A stretch of DNA of 64,000 nucleotides from NCBI GenBank assembly GCA_029876055.1, contig CM056876.1, positions 3,596,001 to 3,660,000 on the forward strand. Direction: 5' to 3'. Every line of letters starts with the position of its first letter. The stretch's first letter is position 1. This DNA is from Madurella fahalii. Taxonomy: Eukaryota; Ascomycota; Sordariomycetes; Sordariales. Under the pieces are notes generated by a model. The model saw nothing but the letters and a program-made list of their open reading frames with translations. It ran no database searches and had not been told where the DNA came from. A program made the position numbers and the translations under genes. Shown here piece after piece: positions 47,999-58,038 of this stretch.

Positions 47999-49543
47999 TG
48001 GGCCGTTGGGGTTACTCTAATGCTTAGGCGTAGCGCTTAAAAGGCGTTAAAAGGAGCAATCGGTTAACGAGCCCATTGGGTAAGCGTGAGCCCAGCGCTT
48101 ACCGCCGTCAAGCAACCCTGGAGGAACGAGATAGGGGGCAGCGAGGGCAACCGGGAGCTCTGCTGTAGAGGAGCGTGGGCGCTATAAAAGAGCGTTTGGG
48201 TCCTGAGAGACAACGCGTGAGTAGGCCTGCTCTTAAGCAGTATCTCTGTTCGGTGGGCCTGTACGCGGGAGCTAGGAAGACGCAAGCACTTGCCTAGAAG
48301 GAACCTCTGCCGGGCCGTTAGGGTAGCTCTAGCGCTTGTCAGGCGCAGCGCTCGGAAGGCGTTATAAAGGAGCAATCGGTCAACGAGCCTATTGGGTAAG
48401 CGTGAGTCTAGCGTTTACCGCCGTCAGGCAACTCTGGAGGTGCGAGACAAGGGGGTAGTAATACCTAGCCAGTCTGCGGTATAGGGGGGGCAGCGAGGGC
48501 AGCCGGGAGCTCTGCTGTGGAGGAGCGTGGGCGCTACAAAAGAGCGTTTGGGTCCTGAGAGATAACGTGTGAGTAGGCCTGCTCTTAAGCAGTACCTCTG
48601 TTCGGTGGGCCTGTACGCGGGAGCCAGGGAGGCGCAAGCGTTCGCCTGGAAGGGACCTTTGCCGGGCCGTTGAGGTAGCTCTGGCGCTTACCAGGCGCAG
48701 CGCTCGGAAGGCGTTATAAAGGAGCAATCAGTCAACGAGCCCATTGGGTAAGTGTAAGCCCAGTACTTACCGCCGTCAGGCAACTTGGGGGATACGAGAT
48801 AGGGGGCAGCGAGGGCAACTGGGAGCTCTGCTGTGGAGGAGCGTGGGCGCTGTAAAAGAGCGTTGGTCTTGTACGACAACGCGTGAGTAGGCCTGCTCTT
48901 AAGCAGTACCTCTGTTCGGTGGGCCTGTATGCGGGAGCCAGGGAGGCGTAAGCGCTCGCCTGGAAGGGACCTTTGCCGGGCCGTTGAGGTAGCTCTGGCG
49001 CTTACCAGGCGCAGCGCTCGGAAGGCGTTATAAAGGAGCAATCAGTCAACGAGCCCATTGGGTAAGTGTAAGCCCAGCACTTACCGCCGTCAGGCAACTT
49101 GGGGGATACGAGATAGGGGGCAGTGAGGGCAACCGGGAGCTCTGCTATGGAGGAGCGTGGGCGCTGCAAAAGAGCGTTGGTCTTGTACGACAACGCGTGA
49201 GTAGGCCTGCTCTTAAGCAGTATCTCTGTTCGGTGGGCCTGTACGCGGGAGCTAGGAAGACGCAAGCACTTGCCTAGAAGGAACCTCTGCCGGGCCGTTA
49301 GGGTAGCTCTAGCGCTTGCCAGGCGCAGCGCTCGGAAGGCGTTATAAAGGAGCAATCGGTTAACGAGCCCATTGGGTAAGCGTGAGTCTAGCGCTTACCG
49401 CCGTCAGGCAGCTCGGGAGGTGCGAGATAAGGGGGTAGCAATACCTAGCCAGTCTGCGGCACGGGAGGAGCAGCGAGGGCAACTGGGAGCTCTGCTGTGG
49501 AGGAGCGTGGGCGCTGCAAAAGAGCGTTGGTCTTCTGAGACAA
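47999..49543. repeat. Tandem array of about 314-352 bp units inside the LTR element
   Basis: GGAGCAATC-anchored units start at 48053, 48369, 48721, 49035 and 49349, so periods are 316, 352, 314 and 314 bp; the last unit is partial. The 352-bp unit and the last unit carry an extra about 38-bp block (GGGGGTAGYAATACCTAGCC). Each unit holds an open frame of about 100 codons on the minus strand opening MLLYNAFRALRL. Since the frames are shared only because the unit is repeated, I do not call them genes. Confidence 0.9.
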
Positions 49544-49619
49544 TACCGCCTGCAACTGATTTCGCCAGCCAGCAATTCAGAGTACGGGTTCCAGGAGGAA
49601 CCCTAGGGAGAGGGAGGTA

Positions 49620-50030
49620 GTCAGTCAGCTACCCGAGCATTCGATTCGGCCTTCGAGAGAGAGTCAGTCAGTCGATTCGATTCAGCCTTCGAGAGTCAGT
49701 CAGTTCGTTGCAGCTACGGTAATGCAGTCAAAAAGCACCTTTTACGCAGTTACAGACAGCATCAGTCAATTCAATTCGGCCGTCGAGGGAGAGTCAGTCA
49801 GCTCGCTGCAGTCAGCGATTCAGCCTTCGAGTCAGTCAATTCGTTGCAGCTACAGTTACGCAGTCAAAAAGCACCTTTTACGCAGTTGCAGAGGGCAGCC
49901 AGTCAGTTCGATTCGGCCTTCGAGGGAGAGTCAGTCAGCTCGCTGCAGTCAGCGATTCAGCCTTCGAGTCAGTCAGTTCGTTACAGCTACGGTCGCGCAG
50001 TCAAGGAGCACCTGTTACGCAGCTAGCTAG
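49620..50030. repeat. Second tandem array, about 136-bp units with GTCAGTCA microrepeats
   Basis: CGTT(G/A)CAGCTAC-anchored units begin at 49706, 49842 and 49979 (spacing 136 and 137 bp). Within each unit AGTCAGTCA and GATTCAGCCTTCGAG recur. It lies between the larger array and the right LTR. Confidence 0.85.
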
Positions 50031-50084
50031 TCGAAGAGAGCTCTGTACGGGTTCCAGGAGGAACCCAAGCAAGGGGGAGTACCT

Positions 50085-50300
50085 TGTCAGGTGCAGGAGG
50101 GTGTCAGGTGCAGGCGGGGCACTGCCAGGGTCAGGGGCCTATAAATTACCGGCTTCGCCGGAAGTTTTGGAACGTTCAGAGTTCAACACTGTCACCTACC
50201 ACCTCCTTAGAAGCGATAGCTGCGCAGACGCCGCTCCTTCAATGCGAATCATCCTTTCACTCTCCTTTTCTTACAGCAATCCCCAATTTTCGATCTGACA
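50085..50300. repeat. Right LTR
   Basis: 216 bp, nearly identical to the left LTR (one substitution and one inserted C seen). Followed by GAGGA. Confidence 0.88.
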
Positions 50301-50305
50301 GAGGA

Positions 50306-51398
50306 ACTCAAGCTTAATTACGTAGGTGATATATATCCGCATCAAGTCTTCAACCTAGCGACTATACACCTTCTTTAACGGCTTAAAGCAGCCGATATCG
50401 AGTAGCTGGAGGAGGTGAGAGGAATACGGAGGCATATAGAGCGTAATAATATTGTTCTTCTAGCAATGGAGCTCGAATTCGGTCGAGTAGTGGCTCTCGT
50501 AGCTGTCGAGGATCAATAACCGGTATTTGCCCTTTACTCGGGGTGCTATATAGTAGTCGAAGTACTTGATCTAATCTAGGCCTACTTTATTGGTAGTCCA
50601 GCCATTATCGGTAGTTACAATCCGCTATTTACCTAGGAAGTCGTATTTAGTATACTAGTTGAGGAGGTAGTACTACATAGCTAAAATAATAAACGGAGGG
50701 ATAGCCTAGCTGAATACGTTGACGCCTTAGATTACTATCGCCTATTCACAATTACTAGGCTAGGCCAGCTTCGCCTTACTACGGCCATCCGAGGTAGTAA
50801 CTACTATACCCGCGTAGATAATACCTATTATAAACCCCGTCTCGTCGAAGTTATAGATATCGTTATCGACAATACTGTATTTAGCCTTAGTATTCTATAT
50901 AAGGGCAAACCAGTCGCCAATAACCTTTAGATCCTTATACTTAGCCCTTTAGTAATTATACCGATATACCTAACACTTTCGGATCTTTTTATAGCGTTAT
51001 ATAAAGTTGTATACCCAGTATTTGCCGATAGGAGGCACATTACGAACGTATAGCAGTTGGTTAGCTATATCTTCAACACTATATAGTCTTAGCGGAAATC
51101 CTTGCGTATCCAGCTCGACGATATATCGAACAATAGCCTCCTCTTCTTGATCTATAAGTTTACGCGAATTGGCTAGAAGATCGCGTCATACAGGCTTACC
51201 GTCGCGTCGTCGTAAGAGAGTTATATAGTACACGTTATAGATCTTAGCTGCAGCTCGGAGGCTTAGATTTTTATCCTTCTTAAGAGCTTCAAGGGCCAGG
51301 ATCACCCTGGCTTCATTTAAAGTAGTAGGTATCTTGGGTTGCGTATCAAAAGTCGATGTTGCGTAGGGAGGTGGCGCGTCGCGTAGAAAGTGGTGCAT
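50306..51398 (-). pseudogene. pogo-family transposase, N-terminal and DDE part (decayed)
   Basis: From 51398 the frame reads MHHFLRD, then a psq-type helix-turn-helix (LNEARVILALEALKKDKNLS then LRAAAKIYNV). After the first about 70 residues the reading continues in the same sense through many TAG/TAA stops: IVRYIVELDTQGFPLRL and VRNVPPIGKYWVYNFIKR (CENP-B-type domain), then YNFDETGFIIGI (first catalytic Asp), RIVTTDNGWTTNKVGLD, LLILDSYESH (second Asp), and YMPPYSSHLLQLLDIGCFKPLK. That order identifies a DDE_1 (pogo/Fot1) transposase. At least ten stops replace Gln or Trp positions, fitting C-to-T and G-to-A RIP changes. The sequence breaks at the LTR insertion after KLEFL. Confidence 0.85.
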
Positions 51399-51427
51399 TC
51401 GCTTATCTGGTGCACTCGCTTATTAAA
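51383..51427 (-). repeat. Right terminal inverted repeat of the pogo-like element
   Basis: The reverse complement matches the left repeat at 43 of 45 positions. It is directly followed by the TA target duplication. A minus-strand ATG of the transposase frame lies inside it (51398). Confidence 0.9.
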
Positions 51428-51429
51428 TA

Positions 51430-51725
51430 CGTTAGTACTAACTTAGAGGATATTTTTACGCATAGATGCAAAAGCAGCTACCTGCCCGTTTTTGCTGCCT
51501 TTCCTGCTAGTTTCCATTTCTGCGCGCTGCTTACGGATATTCCCATGATCGGGTGTAATTACGCTCTGATAGTCTCTACCGGCCTTCTAACCTTTCGCCC
51601 CTAGACCCTCTTTGGCAGTTCATTCTCCACAGAACCAACGAAAATTTGACTTTCACATCACCGACAAGAAGAAAAGGAAAAAAGAAAGCCAGCCAGACGG
51701 TAAAAAATTCAAGCTGTGGTTTAGT
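51430..51725. other. Spacer between the pogo element and tRNA-Asp
   Basis: About 300 bp of unremarkable sequence. A polypurine GAAGAAAAGGAAAAAAGAAAG stretch near 51667-51688 lies on the downstream side of the minus-strand tRNA; read on the tRNA strand it is T-rich and may serve as Pol III terminator. Confidence 0.5.
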
Positions 51726-51824
51726 CTCTCCCGCCGGGAATTGAACCCGGGTCTCGAGCGAGTTCACCGACTCCTGTGGAGTCTGAATGACAAGCTCACA
51801 TACTGACCACTATACTACGGAAGA
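51726..51824 (-). tRNA. tRNA-Asp (GUC) with a 27-nt intron
   Basis: The minus strand folds as a tRNA. The acceptor arms are TCTTCCG (51824-51818) and CGGGAGA (51733-51727) with discriminator G. The D-arm is TAGTATAGTGGTCAGTATG. The anticodon stem is TGAGC/GCTCG with loop TTGTCA, anticodon GTC at 51791-51789. The T-arm is CCGGG-TTCAATT-CCCGG. The canonical 37/38 site is interrupted by 27 nt (51787-51761); removing it gives a normal 72-nt tRNA. It starts about 400 bp from the transposon, and tRNA neighbourhoods often collect insertions. Confidence 0.93.
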
Positions 51825-52285
51825 CTTGTGGATGTTGGCACCCACCGTAGCTTGGAGGAGTGTCGTCTCCACTGGCTGATATGGACAAGATCTTGGCAGA
51901 GGAGTGGAGTCTGGGATGGAGTTCGGGTTCGGGAAGCGAGATTTTGGTTCTTCATGAGAATGGATGCCAGTCGAGAGAGATATGCGGGGGTTGTCAAATG
52001 TGAGAAGCACAACGGCCGGTACCACGAGGTATGGTTGTTCCATGCAGGAGTCAATAGATCGACGGGCACGGGAGCCATGTGCCACAGAGCGCAATACCAT
52101 AGGCTGCTGAGACATCAGACGAAAAGCATGTCACAGGGAAGATTTTTGGTCAATTTTACCAGTGTACACTTTGGCTTTATTTTATTCCCTGGATGTTTTC
52201 ATCAAATCCGGGGCTCATCCGGTTGCAATATCTGCTTACACAGCGCAGCTTGACTCATTTCTTCCCATTGGCGCAAACAGAAGGA
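51825..52285. other. Spacer between tRNA-Asp and cellobiose dehydrogenase
   Basis: 461 bp, the 3' flank of the dehydrogenase gene. The plus-strand frame here is random in composition. Confidence 0.6.
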
Positions 52286-55108
52286 TCAGGCCTTCTTCTT
52301 CAGTGCCAGGATCCTCTGCGCAGCCTGCTCCGCAGCAATCACGATCATGGCTGACGGGTTGCCCGTGCTCATGCCGGGGAAGATAGACGCATCCACCACA
52401 AAGAGGTTGTCAGTGCCGTAAACCTTGGCGTCGAGATCGACCACCGATGTACCGCCATCCCGGCCGTCGTCGGTGCCGAGCTTGGCAGTACCCATCCAGT
52501 GGTTGGCGCGGCGGTTCGAGGGAGAAACAAGCATCTAGGGCAAGGTTAATGTTTGATACGGAGAATACATGTTTGGAATAGGGGGTGTCCTACGTTGTTG
52601 ACAAAGTCCTCAACGGTGCTGTTGGGGGGCGGCAGGACCCAAGTGATGTTGGGGATGACGTTCAGAGCGTTCTGAACGTTCTTGATACCCTGGATGACAG
52701 CCTCCTTGTCGACTTCGTCGTGCAGGTAGGGGTGCTGGAAGACACTGGTTGAGAGAGCAGGGGTGATGGTCATGCGGCCTCTCGACACGACACCTCTTCC
52801 GAGGTATTGGCTGAGAGTCATGGCGTCTGGATGGAAGGTTAGCTTGGAGTGGAATCAATAGGACGTCGAGGACATACGGGTTGAGTTGGTGTAGGTGGAG
52901 GCGCCTTCCACACGGGCAGTCCATTGAAACTGGCGGACAATGCCGTCGGAGCCGGTGACTTCGTCCCAGATCTAGATACGTGGTAAGCATGTCGACCGAT
53001 CGCAGAGCACAGCGCCATCAAGGGCAGCATACCATGGGCCCAATGTTCGGCGCAGCCTGGGCAAGGATGCCAGACCTTTCCTCGAGGTAGGCCTCCATAT
53101 CGCTGGTAATAGGGGTGTCCCAAGCCTCGTAAAAGTCATAGAAGACAACATCGGGGTGCGTGAGAATAAGATCGGTGTTGAGGTGGTCAATCAGGTTGTA
53201 ACCGACGGGAACGTTGATCCAGTCGTTCCTGTCAATGAATGTCGGGCCGTCCTTGGAGGCTGCGACGACCTCGAGCTGGTCTGCGGGACCGACACCGCCT
53301 ATTGGCACTGGTTAGTATCTGAATTGGCTCAGTAGGAAATCGCATTCTCTTACTCCGCAACAGAAGCTTCGCCGAGCCGAAGGCACCAGCTGCAAAGATG
53401 ACGCCTCCGTTAGGGTTGAGCTTGACTGTTCCGTTGAAGCCGCCGTTGCTCAGGCATTCCAGTTCGACGCCCTCGACCTTGCTGCCTGTCCTAAGGGCCC
53501 TCCTGACGGCAGTGTTGGTCCATAGATCGAAGTTATCACGCGAGTCGGCCGACACCAGGTATGTCGCCAGTGGCCCGTTTCTCTCACCTCCTGCGAACAT
53601 GTAGTGGGTGTGCGCAAAGGTGTGGTTCTTCTGGTCCGGGGCATCGTTGGCGATGATCTCCTTCCAACCGGACGCACTCAGACCGCTGGAAAGAACGTCG
53701 TAGCCTTCTTGCCGGTAGAGCTTTCCGTCCATCGACGGGTGCCACGAGCCAGGGATGCGTTTGAACACGCGCTCCGTGGCGGCTGCGAGATCGCTGGCCT
53801 TCCAACCCTCAGGGAAGTTATAGTCCCAGTCCTTCGGGCTCGGCTAGTTGAGAAGTTAGTATGCGGCTCAAGAACTTCAAATCCTGAGCGTTGCGAGAAC
53901 TTGCCTTCCACCACAGACCGGCATTGACAGCAGTGCCACCTCCCAAGACGCAGCCGGCCATCTGGTCGGTGTCGGTGCAGGCAATACCGGCAGAGTCGAC
54001 CCAGATCTGGTTGCACAGGCCCGGAACATCGAATCGGGTAAGATCCGTGCCCTCGAGCCAGCCGGGCTTCATAGTTCCGTTCCACCGGCCGGTCGAAGGG
54101 GGGCCCTTCTCGATCAGCAACACGCTGTGTCCGGCCTCGCTGAGTTTGTCGGCAACAGGAATGCCACCGGCACCGGCACCAACCACGATGTAGTCGTAGG
54201 TCTTTTCCGGAGCAGGAGTGCACTCCACGGTGGGACCGCCGGCCCTAGGGGTACGTTCCAGTCAGCAAAAACCGCAGCATCACTTCGGTGAAAGAACTTA
54301 CCCGGTGCAGTCAACCTCTGGCGTCGTCGTAGCCAACGCCGTCCACTCCTCGTATGATTCCTGCGTGGCACCCTCGAGCTGCGCGCCCCACTGCCCGAAC
54401 CCGTTATCGTGGAAGCCAAAGGTGGCACTGTCGGGACACGTGGGGTTCGCCAGGCCCTGCCTGGCCGACGCACGGCCTAGGACAAGGAATCCTTCGGTCG
54501 TGGAGACGCTCCCTTCAGAGCCCTCATGATTCCACGCAAAGCAGTTCTCGCATCGGTAAAGCAATTCGTACGAGGTGTCGGTGACGTTCGAGGAGATCTG
54601 GGTCAGCTTGGCGTCGCCTGAATATACATCGGGCAGTGTGTAGCCGGTGGCGTAGCGGAACGAGGTGTACACGGTGCCCTCAAACGCCCAAGTGACGAGC
54701 AGCAATGCCTGCGTCATCTGTCCGGCTTGGCCATGCGAGATGCCGCAATAACCGGGGGAGGTAGCGTTTGTGATTGCGCAGCGCTACTAGATGTAAGTGA
54801 AGAGCCCCATCGCGAGCGATCTCTTAACCTACGATAAGACCAATGTACTCGGTGGCATCCGCCGTCAGGGCATCTGGGGGCAGCGCCAGACCGAAGGTGA
54901 AGGGGCTTCCCTCGTTTGCCGACCATGTCTTGAACTCGATATCGGTCGCGGGATCGGTGTACGAACCCTCGGTCATTTGTGCAGAACATTGCTGGAGGTC
55001 TTTGGAGGGTCAGCACCTACCAATCACACCTCAATGGCGCGCTGCTGGAGACTTACACAACGACGCCGCGAGGGCGGTCGCCCCAATGCGGCTTAGGAGC
55101 TTCATCAT
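52286..55108 (-). CDS. cdh: Cellobiose dehydrogenase (flavocytochrome, class II without CBM)
   Basis: A secreted flavocytochrome oxidising cellobiose and passing electrons via its haem domain to LPMOs; 790 residues. Minus-strand exons are 55108-55057, 54999-54833, 54783-54302, 54244-53905, 53843-53354, 53298-53033, 52971-52878, 52826-52594 and 52534-52286 (2373 nt). A signal peptide (about 1-23) leads to a cytochrome domain with presumed haem ligands Met96 (GQAGQM) and His198 (FGFHDNG). The GMC flavin domain starts at YDYIVVGAGAGG (about 250) with GGGTAVNAGLWWK. The active-site pair is His720 (NRRANHW) and Asn767 (STGNPSAM). The protein stops at LALKKKA with no cellulose-binding module, as in class IIB enzymes. 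Intron 4 uses donor GCAAGT (53904) instead of GT. Exon 1 to 2 joining (AAAG acceptor) is the least certain junction. Confidence 0.94.
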
Positions 55109-58038
55109 TCCAATGGGGCCACGGCTCACAAGACGGTTCCGAGATCAGGCTTGGGCCAAGAAAGACAAGCAAGCATCCCGACCTAAGCGTCCCCAGAAGG
55201 GGGAAGGGGGGATAAATAATAACATGTTTCTTTGCGTCGGGCGCGTGCCTGGCTTGTTCCGTTCCCGAGCTCCGCAATCCCACGAACGAGTCACGGAATG
55301 GCCGTCCGGGGAAAACTAATGGGATGTCACCGATAGGATGGATCCTGCGGCAGAATGAGAGCTTAGTTCTTGAGGTAGACGGAGCCAGATAGATTGAGCT
55401 GCATGTCCAGAGTATAGCCTCCACCCAAAGAATATGGGATCAGCGTGGGCCAGTACGAGATTGATATGAAGGGAGCAGGGGAAATTGGGGAACAAGCTGC
55501 ACGGTGGAGCTTCCCCAACTTTCCCCAGGGGCGGAAGAAGCTGAGATTGACAGGGGCGGCATGAGCGAGCCGGGGAAGCAGGGCACCGAGCGGAAGCAAG
55601 CGCCGATGCGGGACGCCTCGGTGACCAAGCTCCATGCACACACCCTGGAACCCTTGGCTGGCATTGTCGCGGAGGTGGCTAGGTCCGGGCCTGGCTGCCA
55701 AGCAAGGCGGATCCCACGGCGAGAGGCCGTGAGGTCGTCCAAAACGCGAGGCGAATCACAGCATTCAATTCGAGGGATGGCCATTTTCCGCGACCCGAGC
55801 CCTCGAAGGAATCGGCTGCATCGGCCGGATGCAACATCCAGCGAGGCGTCCCGTCAGTACGACAGCTTGACAGGACCTCGGCAAGGGGAGCCGGGACTTT
55901 CGGCTGAGCGCAGACTAGATCCCGGGGTCGGTCCAGGCTTCAGATCCTCAGCTGCTCTCCACTCGGAAGATTTGTCGTGCGAATCGCCGTTAAACGTCAA
56001 CAAGAGGCGGCTCCAGGCGGCAACAGGGTCCTGAGGTCCTTGGCTCGGGGAGTCGTCCGGTTCCAGAAGAAATGCCGCTGGGCGCCGTGGGAGGTGGTAA
56101 TCTCCCCCACTTTGGATAAATACCGAGCAATGCTCGCTGCCGCTGTGCTTGCCCTGCCCCTCTGGCACTCATCTATCCTCGACCTCGTCCGTTGCTCGCA
56201 CCCCATTTTTGTTGTCAATCAGCCTATACCCAATCAACTTGCGTATAGTAGACGTGGCGGTCCGACGGCCCAGTCGCGCGCGTGGAGCGTATTTGCTGGC
56301 GACCGCCCTGGCCTCGGTCGGGAATCAGCGGCGAGGAGCGCCGCAGGAAGCCAGGAGCGCGTGATGCGTTCGGTGGGTAAACTCTTATGCCTCTTTGGAA
56401 TCTGACCAACCGGCGTCGGCGGACTCGGAAAACGGATATGCCATCTTTCGCGACATTGTTGAGCGCCAGGGGCGGTGGACTGAACTGGAATTGAAGGTGG
56501 CAAAGTGGCGAACGGCCAAAGTTGGGGGAGGTTGGCGACTTTTTATTCGAATTCCAGGGCGACTTTAAGAGCGAGTGGTGCCTGAAAGGGTTGCAACCGT
56601 TGATTCGGGATTCCCAAGCTTGGAAGGAGTAGATCCAACGCCTTGACCGCTGGGTCGCACTTTGCCTTGCAACTTGACAGCTTTCGCGCGGCCAACTTGG
56701 TGGATTTGCTGGGATCGAAGGCACATCCAACTGCTCTGGTGACCATTTGTCTCAGGCCTTCCCGTCCGGGTCCGGGGGGTTTCCTTCCGCTCTGTTGCCA
56801 CAACTGGAAATAGGTACTTTTGGCTAGAAACAACAAAGGCCTCAGCTTCTGGGAATGGCTGTAAACATGACTCTAATCATGGCTCTAAGAAATGCAAGCT
56901 ATGCTGCGGCAACGGATTGAGACCAGGCATTAAAATATCGATTTTCATGTGCACGTATCGAGCAGACTAGACTGCTTCTTTTCGATTCTTCCGGAGCTGA
57001 TCGGCTGTGTGTCTGCTCGGTAAGCTCGACGATGCATCTTCTCTTGCAATTCTCTGAGGATCCAAGTCAAAATGTCTCGCTTTCTACAACGCTCATCTTT
57101 TATTCCAGCTTACGCAGCGTATGTGGTCCTGTAACTTCTATTTGACAAGGCCACATACATATAATCACGGGATCGAAAACCCCTTCGACATAATGCGTTT
57201 TCCTGACTCAGGGTAGTCTCCTTGCGATCGCCCTAAACATATTAGGGGTTGTTTCGTTCGAATGTCTGCTGCTTCATTCCAGAGATAGTGATAACTTAGT
57301 AGTGAGGGTCGGAAGTTTGACCTTGTAGCTTGGAGAACGACAACAAGTTGTTATCACGCTCTTGGTGCCAGCAAAGCTCACAGAACGGCGTGTTAAGGTG
57401 CTAACATCACTGTCTGAAGGGGATACTGCATCACAAGCTGAACCCTGGTAGTGCGTCATCTAATTGCTCGTGGCCTGCCAACCCAATCTCACCAATCTTG
57501 TATGGACTATGTTCTCGATTCCCTCGGCATTCCGATTGAAGACCCATGCTGCATGCACCGGCGGTGTCTTTGGTTGTCAATCATCTCACAGAAACCGATA
57601 GCGCGGAAGGTAACTGAGCACGGCATCGTTGCTTCGACACGGCACGAGCGGGTTGATATTAGCTTTCCTGCAACGTACCCCACAATCTGGCCGCATTGAC
57701 GAGCACCCAATTCGACATGCAATCTGGGGCCGCACGCGACCTCATCTCTTTTTCATTTTGGGCGAGCTCTCTTTCCTGGCTTTTCGCCCAACATCAGAGC
57801 CTTGGATGGACGACCGTGCTTCCGCCGGCGTCAGACGACTCCGGGAGGGTGCAGGCCGGCCCGTTTCATATACAAACCACCATCCTGCAAGCCCGGCATT
57901 TGCGGGCGCACAACTCCCGGGATGCCGAGCGCCGCCGCATTCATAAGCCGGTAGGCCTCGCGGCCGACCTTTGCTACTATCATCGCTCCATCCATAGCCC
58001 TCTTACCCCAGAAGAAACCCCCAGCTCTGTACGGAATT
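55109..58038. promoter_or_regulatory. Shared divergent upstream region of cellobiose dehydrogenase and AA9 LPMO
   Basis: 2.93 kb with no convincing gene; several frames of 100-176 codons overlap on both strands but look random. SYGGRG-type hexamers (CreA consensus), for example CCGGGG at 55570-55575, occur, but at a frequency expected in GC-rich DNA. It is long enough to hold two separate promoters or an unseen non-coding transcript. Confidence 0.5.

Larger units (their letters stand above)
47152..50300. mobile_element. Non-coding LTR element (TRIM/LARD-like) inserted in the pogo transposon
   Basis: About 3.15 kb bounded by direct repeats 47152-47366 and 50085-50300 that begin TGTCAGG and end CTGACA. 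It is flanked by a perfect 5-bp duplication GAGGA (47147-47151 and 50301-50305). The two LTRs differ by only about two changes, implying a recent insertion. A purine-rich AAGGGGGAG tract precedes the right LTR. The interior has no gag or pol resemblance and no frame above about 117 codons; instead it is built of tandem arrays. It must rely on proteins from another element. Strand is inferred only from the purine tract (plus) and is uncertain. Confidence 0.85.
46421..51427 (-). mobile_element. pogo/Fot1-type DNA transposon, RIP-decayed, interrupted by an LTR element
   Basis: Bounded by 45-bp terminal inverted repeats that differ at two positions (both transitions) and flanked by TA on each side (46419-46420 and 51428-51429), the target duplication of the Tc1/mariner-pogo group. 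Removing the inserted LTR element (47152-50300 plus one 5-bp duplication) leaves about 1.85 kb, the usual size of Fot1-like elements. The transposase is on the minus strand and full of in-frame stops. It is a dead copy. The nested insertion itself is not visibly RIP-mutated, so it arrived after the decay. Confidence 0.88.

Noticed and set aside
55504..56034. 176-codon plus-strand frame upstream of CDH
   Set aside because: No resemblance to proteins, overlapped by equally long frames on the other strand; typical of GC-rich intergenic DNA.
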